Shown in pieces: positions 1 to 9,040 of a DNA stretch of 64,000 nt. Source of the DNA: Adiantum capillus-veneris (taxonomy: Eukaryota; Streptophyta; Polypodiopsida; Polypodiales; Pteridaceae). The notes beneath the pieces are model-generated. The model saw only the letters and a list, made by a program, of their open reading frames with translations. It was not told the DNA's origin and did not search any database. The position numbers and the translations under genes are program-made. The DNA is taken from the NCBI GenBank assembly GCA_014529385.2, contig CM043967.1, positions 12,489,001 through 12,553,000 on the forward strand, written 5' to 3'. Position 1 is the first letter of the stretch. Every line of letters starts with the position of its first letter.

Positions 1-1290
1 CGTTGCTCTTAGAGACAAGCTTCTTCCTCAAAAAAGGTTGGACGGGGGCATATAACAAGCCGTAGGTCAAACGGATAGAAGAAACGTCCAAAATACAAGC
101 CGTTTTTTAAGTCCGGTTGGGTTTTTCTACGGAAAAACGCAAATGGACTTCATAAACGGCTTTTACGCCGTAGGTCAAATCCGGTTGCGTTTTTCTATGG
201 AAAAACGCAAACGGACTTTGGAAATGGCTTCTATGCCTACCGAAACCATCCGTAGTCCATTAGGTAGTCTTAAGGCAATGTCAAGAGCGTGTATGGCAAG
301 CCGTAGATCAAAGGGACAGAAAAAACGTCAAATACACAAGCCGTAGGTCAAATCCGATTGCGTTTTTCTACGGAAAAACGGAGACGGTCCTCGGAAACTG
401 ATTCTATGCCTACCGAAACCATCCATAGTCCATTAAGTAGTCTTTAGGCAATGTCAAGAGCGCGTATGGCAAGCCGTAGGTCAAACGGATAGAAGAAACG
501 TCAAATACACAAGCCGTAGGTCAAATCCGATTGCGCTTTTCTACAGAAAAACGCAAACGGACTTTGGAAACTGATTCTACGCCTACCGAAACCATCCGTA
601 GTCCATTAAGTAGTCTTAAGGCAATGTCAAGACCGTGTATGGCAAGCCGTAGGTTAAACGGACAAAAGAAACGTCAAATACACAAGCCATAGGTCAAATC
701 CGGCTGCGTTTTTCTACGGAAAAACGCAAACGGACTTCGAAAATGGCTTCTATGTCTACTAAAACCATCCATAGAAGATTAGGTAGTCTTTATGCAATTT
801 CAAGAGCGTGTATGGCAAGCCGTAGTTCAAAACGGATAGAAGAAACGCCACATACATAAGCCGTAGGTCAAATTCGGTTGCGTTTTTCTACGGAAAAATG
901 CAAACGGACTTCGGAAATGGCTTCTATGCCTACCGAAACCATCCATAGTTCATTAAGTAGTCTTAAAGCAATGTCAAGAGCATGTATGGCAAGCCGTAGG
1001 TCAATGGGTTTGAATTAACGCCAAATACACAAGCCGTAGGTCAAATCCGGTTGCGTTTTCCTATGGAAAAACGCAAACGGATTTCGGAAATGACTTCTAT
1101 GCCTACTGAAACCATCCATAGTCCATTAGGTAGTCTTAAAGCAATGTCAAGAGTGCGTATGGCAAGCCGTAGGTCAAACAGATAGAAGAAACGTCAAATA
1201 CACAAGCCGTAGGTCAAATCCGATTGCGTTTTTTTACGGAAAAACGCAGACGGACTTCGAAAACTGATTCTACACCTACCGAAACCAATC
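1..1290. repeat. ~173-bp tandem repeat with a hairpin in every unit
   Basis: About seven head-to-tail copies of a unit containing AAGCCGTAGGTCAAATCCGG recur at spacings of about 171-174 bp (hairpin centres near 198, 370, 543, 716, 890, 1063 and 1236). A partial copy lies at the left edge. Each unit carries the near-palindrome GCGTTTTTC-TACG-GAAAAACGC (9-bp stem, 4-nt loop), with compensated or single changes in some copies. Short ORFs here are by-products of the repeat. Its position beside CACTA transposase debris suggests an internal or subterminal repeat array of a CACTA element. That link is inference. Confidence 0.85.
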
Positions 1291-1305
1291 TCCATTCTCC
1301 ATACG

Positions 1306-1716
1306 TTGTCGTACTGGGGTGATCTGCTAATTAACCATTTGCTCGATCCAATGCATATATTCAAGAATGTGGGAGAGCTCCTCTGGAAGACAATCATGGG
1401 AATGAAAGACAATCGAGCTTCACGAGATGATTTGCAGTCAGTTGGAAAGATGCCAGAGCTTTGGCCTTTCACCAATGCAGCTGGCCAAACAAAACTTCCA
1501 AGAGCGCCATGGGTATTGCTAAAAAACGAAGAGCGACAAGTTAAAAGGGTGATTTCAGAGTTCAGGATGAACCCCCATCCTACCCAGGCACACCTCTCGA
1601 CACACCTCTTGGCACACCTCGGACACCTTGGGGGGCACACGATCCTAGTGCCTCCAAGCTCTATACTGTACGGGCAGATGGTTCTGTTGACATGGATAGA
1701 GTCGGGAAAGAGATGA
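1306..1716 (+). pseudogene. CACTA (En/Spm) TNP2-type transposase fragment
   Basis: The 136-residue frame contains the stretch LLDPMHIFKNVGELLWKTI followed by a DDLQSVGKMPELWP segment. This resembles the conserved region of plant CACTA TNP2 transposases in which a DxMHIEKNV motif precedes an RxDLxxMGxRxELxP motif. Only this small part of the protein, usually many hundred residues long, is present. No upstream catalytic part is visible because the 173-bp repeat array begins immediately upstream. The frame then runs into unrelated sequence. It is a relic that cannot encode a working transposase. The family call rests on motif recognition from memory. Confidence 0.6.
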
Positions 1717-1742
1717 GACAGTGGATTTGCCAGCTCGCGGAG

Positions 1743-2123
1743 CTACAGTTTTCGACCATCATTCTGACGTCTTGGGGTGAGCAGGAAAATGACAAAGTCA
1801 CTTACATAGTGAAGACCATCTTGAGAGAGTACCAGCCTGCTCCGGGTTCTGACGTTGATCCGAGGAGGTAGATCAAGGGTGTTGCACGGGACACCGTGAA
1901 ACATCGACGAGATGCAGCTCGGAAGGCTTTCAGGACCGGCTCGCCGAAGCCTTCGGGCATCCCACACGAGACGTGGCTGCAGATCAGGGAGGATGAGCGG
2001 ACAGCGCCCACGCGGTTCACACAGCAGCGTGAGGCCACGCAGATACGACAGATGACCAGGGGGATATCTCATCTTGGCAGCGGAGGCTTCGACACCTTTC
2101 CCTATGAGTTTGTGAGTTTCTAA
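1743..2123 (+). pseudogene. Possible plant transposase (Ptta/En/Spm, Transposase_24-like) fragment
   Basis: One reading frame from about 1743 to 2123 is open except for a TAG at 1869. It contains a basic segment (KHRRDAARKAFRTG), a central HETWLQIREDE segment and a GGFDTFPYEF-like end. The layout recalls the basic C-terminal domain of plant En/Spm-type second proteins, and it sits directly downstream of the TNP2-like fragment, where such a partner would be expected. The identification is tentative. The in-frame stop and the abrupt join to retroelement sequence at 2220 make it non-functional. The reverse-strand frames here are shadows. Confidence 0.4.
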
Positions 2124-2219
2124 TCCAATCTTAACTATGGCGTTTTTTTAAACGCGATGAATCATGTATTCTTATTACTTTGATTTTTGTATAAACGCAG
2201 AATCTTGCGATACATGCGA

Positions 2220-3075
2220 ACCTTTGGAGATTGTTTCTGATAATGGTCCAGGGTTTAGGAAGGGCTTGCTCACAGAAGTTTGTGAAGAGCTTCACATTCT
2301 ACATCGTCATAGCACACCATACTACCCACAGTCAAATGGTTTGGTGGAGAAGGCTAATGGTGTCATTGCAAGAATCATTAGAAAGATGGTGCAAAACAAG
2401 ACAAAATTATGGGATGACTTCTTGGATGGTGCCTTGTGGGCATATCGAACCACATATAGGGAAGCCACGGAGTTCACACCATTTCACTTGGTCTATGGTC
2501 AAGAGGCTTTGCAGCCTATCGAGCTCAACATTCCAACAATGCGACTTCATGGCAAAGGAGCACAAGATGATGAAGAGGTATGGATGGATCGACTTCTTAC
2601 ATTAGTGGAGCTTGAGTGCAAAAGAGAAGCAACATATGAGTGCTACAAGAGGAAAGCCACACAAGCGAAAGAAACGCACGACAAGAAACTGAAGGACAAA
2701 GGCATCAAGGAAGGAGAGCTTGTGCTAAGGTATGACAATCGACTTGACAATCGTTTTGATGCCAAGTTTGAAACTAGATGGCAAGGGCCATACATAGTCA
2801 AGAAGGCTTTCAATTCTAGTTACTATCAGCTTATGGACTTGAATGGTAAAGAGAACTCCAGGAAGGTAAACGGGTATCGCTTGAAGGCCTATTTGAGTCG
2901 CCTTCTACCAAAGGATCTACCGAAGATCTGTCCAAAGGCCGCTGTCTCATGTAAGTATTGTTACATGAAGCATGAGTGTAACTCCAGCCAAAATTCTGAG
3001 GGGCCAAACAATGAAGATCTCGTCAAGGACTCTGAAGCATTCTCTTTGGAAAAGATGCTCTATGATGGTACATGA
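2220..3075 (+). pseudogene. Truncated integrase C-terminal part (upstream Tat copy)
   Basis: This is the 3' end of the Tat polyprotein. It starts at the second catalytic Asp region (VSDNGPGF) and retains the catalytic Glu (NGLVEKAN). It lacks the HHCC zinc finger and the first Asp, so it is catalytically dead. It matches 10773-11628 almost perfectly. One difference gives Phe instead of Leu near the C terminus. An open frame runs on 5' through 2164, but residues before 2220 are unrelated flanking sequence. The junction at 2220 is the left breakpoint of the array. Confidence 0.9.
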
Positions 3076-3089
3076 ATATACCATCATCC

Positions 3090-3103
3090 TGGGGGAGGGC
3101 TAA
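3090..3103 (+). promoter_or_regulatory. Polypurine tract before LTR A
   Basis: The purine-rich sequence TGGGGGAGGGCTAA lies directly upstream of the LTR start (TGATAGCC) and is identical before the second LTR. It would prime plus-strand DNA synthesis in reverse transcription. Confidence 0.75.
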
Positions 3104-4899
3104 TGATAGCCGTTTTTCGGCTCTCCATAATTGCCATAGTAAGTTACTCCACCCTACCAAATTCACCCAAACGCTATGGCTATCCCTACCATTTCACTGT
3201 ACATAGGCGTGTGTGAGTTAGGGGGCTTTTCCCATATCTTCTTAAAAACCCTCAGCTAGCTAGTCACTGGGCTAGTTGAGCCAAAAAAATAAAAAAAATA
3301 AAAGTATATTATGGCCTCTTTGTGTGTAAATATTTCATTGTATATATGGCCTAAATATAGGGATTTTTTATAATTATTTTGGTATTTTATTTAAATATTT
3401 CTACTTAGGTGCGTGTTTTATTAAACCTATGTATACCTTCTTTCATCCTCTTACACCATAATTATATTTTTTGCCAATATGTATATACTCTAACCTCATA
3501 TTTTTCCTTTATACAAATCACTCCCACATTTTCACCCTCACCCTCGTGAAAACAAAAAATTGATTTCTACTCATTGGTTATGTTTATTATATTATTTACT
3601 TGCATACCTTTTCCTCTTTCACCCAAAATAATTCAAGGAGGGACCATATCATATGATTCCAATATCTTTCCATATCCATAACTCCTCCATATTTTTATTA
3701 TTATTTTTACTCATTATTCTAACACCATGTGCTCATTGAGCTAAAGTCCATGAATAGTCCATACACTAGTCCCACCATGTATATATTTCTTTATTCACCA
3801 ATAATCCTCCTCCATGCATGGGTCAAGGGCAACTTGGATGCTTTGCATTATAATATGACAAAGGAGGGGCTCACTCTTGGATGCATTGTACAAATTCAAC
3901 AAAGGAGGGGCCACTAAAAGACTTTTGTAGGCATAAAAACAGGCTTTTTGGTGAGAATTTTGGCACCTATCTCCACTCCGAATTTGGAGCGGTGGTCAAA
4001 AGAGAAAATGTAGCCCACGCTCTGAATAATCACCTCAAATTTTTTCAGTATTTTTGGAGCTACCAGCGGTGAGCTATGATTTTTTGAGTGGACCCCAATC
4101 TGCCCACTTTTCTCACAAGTAGCCCTTAGTCTTCTCTCACCCTTCCACATACCTACTCACTCTTACACATCCCTCCTTCTCCTTCCCTCACTCAAACCTG
4201 CAATTTCCATGGCTTCTCCCATCCTCTTCACCATTACCCTTTTCTCTCAACCCTATAGTTATTTTATGAACCTCTACATACATACACCCTCTCCATGTCT
4301 CTCTCTATTGCTTCTATGTTACAATTTCATTTACCTCTCCTAAAAATAACTAAAATTCAGCATCTTAACCATGATAACTTATGCAAATTGAGGATTTTTC
4401 ATCAACAAATCCTCTTTTCATCGTGGTGGTCAACCGTGGCGGCGGCGTAAAGAAGCGAAGAAGAAGAAGAAGACCAGCGGTCATTTTTTCCACAATCTAC
4501 ACAAGGGTGAGTTCAAGCTTCTTCAAAGCTTCACCATCTCAATGATTCTCTTTTAATTCACCCCTCTTCCTTCATCAAATCAACTCATCCTACCCATTGT
4601 AAATGTATCACTAACAATTCTAGTGATTATTACCACTAACAACTAATTTCTCTTGTAAAAATGCACCCACACTATCAACATATGGAGTAGGCAACCGCAC
4701 AAGTAAACCAAATTCACTCACTCCCATGGAAGTTTCTCTCCTTTCACCACATCAATAATTCTCTTACTTGAGCCCACATCCATGTGACTCAAGAGAAAAG
4801 AGAGACTCCATTCTCATTTGAAATTCATAAAAATTCATAATCCTTGATCTTTCCTAATAAAATTGATTAGGCTTAATCCTAATCAAGGCTTCTAAAACC

Positions 4900-4908
4900 T
4901 ATAAATAG
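4900..4908 (+). promoter_or_regulatory. TATA box of LTR A
   Basis: TATAAATAG in an AT-rich context about 830 bp before the LTR end is conserved at 13452-13460 in LTR B. It is the likely core promoter, so transcripts would begin around 4935 and include the CT tract in their 5' part. Confidence 0.6.
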
Positions 4909-5405
4909 AACCCATTCCTCTTTGTAAAAGACATCACTATACCATTGCACACTAGATTGAGCGTACCACACGCCAGTTCTATCTTGGTTGTAAAGAGAGA
5001 GTAAGCTTTCTATACACCATCACCTTGGTGCATAGAAAAGCTTGAGCTAGTTTGAGTGAGTGCGAGTAGAAGATATTCTTCCTACCATTGTTGCATCTAC
5101 CCCAACATCAATGAATTGGTAGTTTTGGGTGCAATTCATGTCCAAAGGCTCACGCTTCTCCTCCAATTTGTCTTGGCAAACTCATTCAGCTTCATAAGGT
5201 GACTTGTTTCATTGAAGGTTGTTGTTTTGTTGCTTGTGATTCATTCGCTATTGTTTGGCTACCATTGTAAGAGGGTGGATGGTGATAGGGCTCCCATAAC
5301 CCTAAGACAATGTGCTAGTGATGCTATAACCAAATCTTGTCACTTGATTCCGCAAGCTCTAAGTTCCTTTTTGTGCAAGATATAAAGTTGAAGCTAAGTT
5401 GTACA

Positions 5406-5408
<3 letters not shown>

Positions 5409-5468
<60 letters not shown>
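5409..5468 (+). repeat. (CT)n microsatellite inside LTR A
   Basis: About 30 CT dinucleotides lie downstream of the TATA box. The same tract occurs at the equivalent place in LTR B, so it is carried by the element itself. Confidence 0.98.
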
Positions 5469-5471
<3 letters not shown>

Positions 5472-5734
5472 TTTTAGTGTGTGAGAGTGTTCCATTGGTG
5501 TTAGGGTTAGTGTAAATTCCTTGCTTGTTTGTGGGTTGCTCTAACGATTCTCCTCTTTTGCGTCCTAGTTCGCTCTTAAACTAGGTGGTGCCCCTTGTGT
5601 AGTTGGGATTTGGCTGTGGGTTTGTTGTTTTGGTTTGTGTTGTGTTGTGCCCCAGCCCCATTGAGCAGCACAGGAGCCTTGAAGGGTGTCTAGAGGTTGC
5701 TCTTCTTGTTGCCCGCCTCGAACCGCCTCAATTT

Positions 5735-5752
5735 TGGTGCCCCCACTGAGGA
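5735..5752 (+). promoter_or_regulatory. Primer-binding-site-like sequence of the Tat element
   Basis: TGGTGCCCCCACTGAGGA starts 4 bp after the LTR end. The position and the TGG start fit a tRNA 3'-end complement. It is not the initiator-Met type (TGGTATCAGAGC). I cannot name the tRNA without comparing tRNA sequences. Confidence 0.6.
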
Positions 5753-5807
5753 CAGGCTTGTGTATGTTTTGTGAAGGCTCAACCTTTAGCATAATCAAGT
5801 AGCTTGC

Positions 5808-6020
5808 ATGAATCACGAGAATTTGTATGATCCCTTCATTCCCATTGCAAGGCAAAAGGTACACATAATTGTTAGTACTAAGTTGCAATTTCAGCGAGTA
5901 ATTCGTAGAATTTTATGTCCTCTTAGGTTGGTAAAGATAAACGCATCAGTAAATCCTTTTATTTTGCCTCTCATTAGGTACGACCTTAGTTTGGACGTCT
6001 ATATTTTTTTTTTGTTTTAA
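5808..6020 (+). CDS. Leader ORF 1 of the Tat element (unknown, paralogous to leader ORF 2)
   Basis: This 70-residue ORF lies between the primer-binding region and gag, in the same phase as gag. Its C-terminal half (INASVNPFILPLIRYDLSLD) aligns with the following ORF (ILASPNPVILPLIDYHRSFD), and both end in a hydrophobic F/I/L-rich tail. The two look like a tandem duplication that kept its reading frame. I do not recognise the family. It could be a diverged duplicate of an N-terminal gag extension, a regulatory upstream ORF or chance conservation of a structured RNA. No signal peptide or known domain is visible. Confidence 0.4.
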   Translation: MNHENLYDPFIPIARQKVHIIVSTKLQFQRVIRRILCPLRLVKINASVNPFILPLIRYDLSLDVYIFFLF

Positions 6021-6041
6021 GAATTAGGTCATGCATAGACC

Positions 6042-6260
6042 ATGGATAATGGCCCAAGAATACAGGTTTTTCCCTTTCATTTCACTCCACACATTAGAGT
6101 AAACATTGCAGTTAGTAGAAAAATCCATTTTCAACAACGTATGGTATTCATGTTTGGTGCCCAAAGAGTAGGAGAAATTCTCGCATCACCAAACCCTGTC
6201 ATTCTACCTCTTATTGATTATCATAGGTCATTTGATTGGAATATTTTTATTTTGTTGTAG
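6042..6260 (+). CDS. Leader ORF 2 of the Tat element (unknown, paralogous to leader ORF 1)
   Basis: This 72-residue ORF starts 21 nt after leader ORF 1 and ends with TAG just before the gag frame, again in the gag phase. It shares the ASxNPxILPLIxY core and the hydrophobic end with leader ORF 1. Because it is in phase with gag and separated by a single TAG, a read-through fusion with gag is formally possible but unsupported. Function unknown. Protein-level similarity to its neighbour is the only evidence that it codes. Confidence 0.4.
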   Translation: MDNGPRIQVFPFHFTPHIRVNIAVSRKIHFQQRMVFMFGAQRVGEILASPNPVILPLIDYHRSFDWNIFILL

Positions 6261-6344
6261 AATAGATTGCAATTTAGAAAATATTATTGTGTAAATCTTT
6301 TAAAGAAAGAAAAAACAAAAACGCGTCACTTTGAAATCAATTCA

Positions 6345-8432
6345 ATGGAGAGCCAACGCCAAATGTCTGGATATCCTCTTTTCTTTGGAGAGCCTGGAGA
6401 GGATGCAGAATTATTTCTAGCGAATTTCAAGATGTCTTGCCGTATCAAGAGGATAGTAACTGATCAAGAATGTGTAGAAATGTTTGAGGTGGTCCTTAGG
6501 AAAGATGCTAGCACTTGGTTTGACTCTTTGCCTGAGGAAGTTAAAGGGAATTACACGGAAGTTTTGAATCGTTTCAAGAAATACTTCTTTGATCCCCAAA
6601 ACACTCAGAAATTATGGCAAGACATTGTTTCTCATAAGCAAAAAGACTTAGATGACTACTACGTGTACAAGCAAGAGTTTCTACGTCTTTGGGCTCTATG
6701 GATACGAAATGTTGCTAACCCTGGTGATGGTGCAGAATTTCTAAAGAAGGAGAGGTTCATAGCGGGACTCTCTCCTGACCTTAAGGTAAAAGTTGAGGCG
6801 GGTGCACCTACTACCTTTGATGCAGCTGAAACTAGGGCTGCTGAGAAATATAGGAAACTCAAGTGCTTAAGGGGGGAGGTTCCAATAGAAGGTCTTAGAC
6901 CCAAAGGTAAGTCACAAGCATCAACATGTAAGGAGCTTCCTGAGGTAACGGCGGAAGTGATTGAGAAGTTAAATGAATCTTTAAGCAGCTTGTCAATTCA
7001 CCTTGCACAAGCTGTAGGTCCAAAGGGACAAGCAAAGAAGTCTGAAGAGCGAGACCCACGACCTAGGAGAGTCTTGGAATATTGGAATTGCGGTGAGTCT
7101 GGACATGGGATGTATAATTGTCCTTGGCCCCGTGGGGAGCCAGGGAGACCTAACTTGAATTACCCAGTGATGAATGCAGGTGAAGGAACTAGTCAACAAC
7201 CACGGCTTATACAAAGGCCAAATGGAGCAAGACCACCTCCACAAGGAGTGGAAGGAGTTCCACCTTTGCCAAAACCAAACGTGCATGTGGTAGAGGTGAC
7301 AAATTCAAGAGAGGTTGACATGGAAGCAAATGGCATTAAGCGTGGCCGAGGGAAAGGTAAGGAGAAAGAAGGAGTTACATCACAAAGTGACCATGGACGA
7401 GAAAAGAAGGCAAAGGAGACCAAGGAAGCTAAGAGGACTCGACGTCGTATCAACCTCCAAGACTTTCCTCTTGGACATGGAATGGCTCCATACAACCTGT
7501 TGGAAGACATGAGAGGTAAGGGTCCTGATATCTCATGGCCTCAATTTCTTGCATTATGTCCACAAGTTAGGAGGGATTTAACAAGGGCAGTTAGCACTAG
7601 GAGAAAGGTAAAAGAGAGTGTGTCTGTTGTAAAAATTGCACAAGCTGAAATGAATGAGGACATTACACCTGTGCTAGATTGTTACATAAAAGGGAGATTG
7701 GTTAGGAAAGGTCTAGTGGATGGGGGTACACAAATTTGCATCATGACAGAGGGACTCATGCAAAAACTAGGTATGCACATCCATGAGACACCTGAAATTA
7801 AGGTCAAGATGGCAAACAATAGCAAGGCTAGGTGCGTAGTCATTTGTAAAAATGTTTTTGTGGAGGCCTTTGGCATTAAGAAGGCAGTGGATTTCTATGT
7901 CATGTCTACCAAAGGAAATGGTTACCCATTTATCCTAGGGAGACCATGGCTAATGAAAATGCGAGCTTTGCAGGATTGGGAGAGTGGAAAGCTAATTTGC
8001 AGGAACGACAATCATAAGAAGGTTGTCTTTGACATGAAGGAGCAACGCCAAGAGGAGCTCCATGAAGAATCATCTCAAAGTGAGATTGAAGAAGGTTGGA
8101 CCGATAACACTTCAGGAGAAGAAAGTACCGGCAGCCTTACTGAAGAGGAGTCTTCCATCGAAGTCATGGGGGTAAGGTTTAATCCAACCAACCAAGAGAC
8201 CTCTTGTCAAGGTTTGGAGGAGGTAGGTTCCCAAGAGAACCAAAAAGTGGAAGATGAAAGAATGCTAGTAGGTATGCTATCTACAACACTTACAAAGGAT
8301 GAAAGAGAGGAGTTCAAATGTGTGCTAAGGAAATTTCCTAGGCTTTTTACTAAAGACTACACCGATGTGTGTGGAGTAGATGTTGTTCAACACAACATTG
8401 AGTTGAAGCCAGAGGCCACACCTAAGGCTTAG
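6345..8432 (+). CDS. Tat element gag-protease ORF
   Basis: The likely start is ATG at 6345 (MESQRQMSGYPLFF). The upstream in-frame part lacks an ATG. The N-terminal about 190 residues form a Retrotrans_gag-type capsid domain (WFDSLP, QEFLRLW and FIAGL motifs). A zinc knuckle follows at about 7077-7112, but its first Cys is replaced by Tyr (codon 7080-7082), leaving a defective CCHC. A basic linker leads to an aspartic protease near 7670-8010 with the LVDGGT active-site motif (Asp codon 7719) and the usual LGRPWL block. The frame ends with TAG at 8430, immediately before the RT domain in the same phase. In related elements gag-pro and pol are usually continuous or linked by splicing or recoding, so the stop is either a nonsense mutation or a recoding point. 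Confidence 0.85.
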   Translation: MESQRQMSGYPLFFGEPGEDAELFLANFKMSCRIKRIVTDQECVEMFEVVLRKDASTWFDSLPEEVKGNYTEVLNRFKKYFFDPQNTQKLWQDIVSHKQKDLDDYYVYKQEFLRLWALWIRNVANPGDGAEFLKKERFIAGLSPDLKVKVEAGAPTTFDAAETRAAEKYRKLKCLRGEVPIEGLRPKGKSQASTCKELPEVTAEVIEKLNESLSSLSIHLAQAVGPKGQAKKSEERDPRPRRVLEYWNCGESGHGMYNCPWPRGEPGRPNLNYPVMNAGEGTSQQPRLIQRPNGARPPPQGVEGVPPLPKPNVHVVEVTNSREVDMEANGIKRGRGKGKEKEGVTSQSDHGREKKAKETKEAKRTRRRINLQDFPLGHGMAPYNLLEDMRGKGPDISWPQFLALCPQVRRDLTRAVSTRRKVKESVSVVKIAQAEMNEDITPVLDCYIKGRLVRKGLVDGGTQICIMTEGLMQKLGMHIHETPEIKVKMANNSKARCVVICKNVFVEAFGIKKAVDFYVMSTKGNGYPFILGRPWLMKMRALQDWESGKLICRNDNHKKVVFDMKEQRQEELHEESSQSEIEEGWTDNTSGEESTGSLTEEESSIEVMGVRFNPTNQETSCQGLEEVGSQENQKVEDERMLVGMLSTTLTKDEREEFKCVLRKFPRLFTKDYTDVCGVDVVQHNIELKPEATPKA

Positions 8433-9040
8433 AAGCTACGAAGGCTAGGAGTCATCAAGGAGCAGGCTTTACTCAAGGAGGTAAGAAAGCTTCTAGCAGC
8501 AAGTTTCATTTATCCAGTGGAGAATTCAGAGTGGGTCTCTCCCGTTGTTGTCACTCCTAAGAAAAACGGAAAGTGGAAGGTGTGTGTGGATTACCGTCCA
8601 CCCAATGAGGCAACAAAAAGAGATCACTTTCCCCTCCCATTTCAGGATGAGATACTAAATGAGGTAGCTGGTCATGAGAAGTACACTGTGTGTGATGGCT
8701 ACTCAGGCTACTTTCAAATAGGTATCGCATTGGAAGATCAATTGAAAACAACCTTTATCACTCCTTGGGGTTGTTATGCTTTTAGAGTCATGCCATTTGG
8801 TCTGACAAATGCTCCTGCAACTTTCCAACGATTCATGAACATGGTATTTCAAGCATTCTTTGGAAAGTCCATTAGGATTTTTATTGATGATTTTTGCATT
8901 TATAGCTCAAAATCATTGCATCTACAAAGGGTAGAAGAAGGTTTAAAGAAGCTCTACAACATGGGAGGTCAGCTCAACCCCGACAAGTGTCACATAGGTG
9001 AGGATGAAGTGATCTTGCTTGGTCACAAGGTTTCCTATAA
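8433..9040 (+). pseudogene. Tat element reverse transcriptase (broken)
   Basis: This continues in phase after the TAG at 8430. It contains the RT motifs VCVDYRPPNEATKRDHFPLP, GYSGYFQI, FGLTNAPATFQR and the catalytic FIDDFCIYS (8880 onward, where YxDD is usual). The frame breaks between about 9030 and 9045, where a 1-nt change shifts the reading to the frame that carries RNase H and integrase. With the upstream stop this leaves RT unable to be made as part of a single polyprotein. The domain itself is otherwise well preserved. Confidence 0.88.

Larger units (their letters stand above)
3104..5730 (+). repeat. Tat element LTR A (2627 bp)
   Basis: The LTR starts with TGATAGCC and ends with CCGCCTCA (TG...CA). 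It follows a polypurine tract and is followed by a primer-binding-like site at 5735. By eye it differs from LTR B at about 30 positions plus the length of the CT tract, roughly 99% identity. The differences are very sparse in the first 700 bp and denser downstream. It contains a TATA box at 4900-4908 and a CT microsatellite at 5409-5468. Small ORFs inside it (3729-4072) have no recognisable product. Confidence 0.92.
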
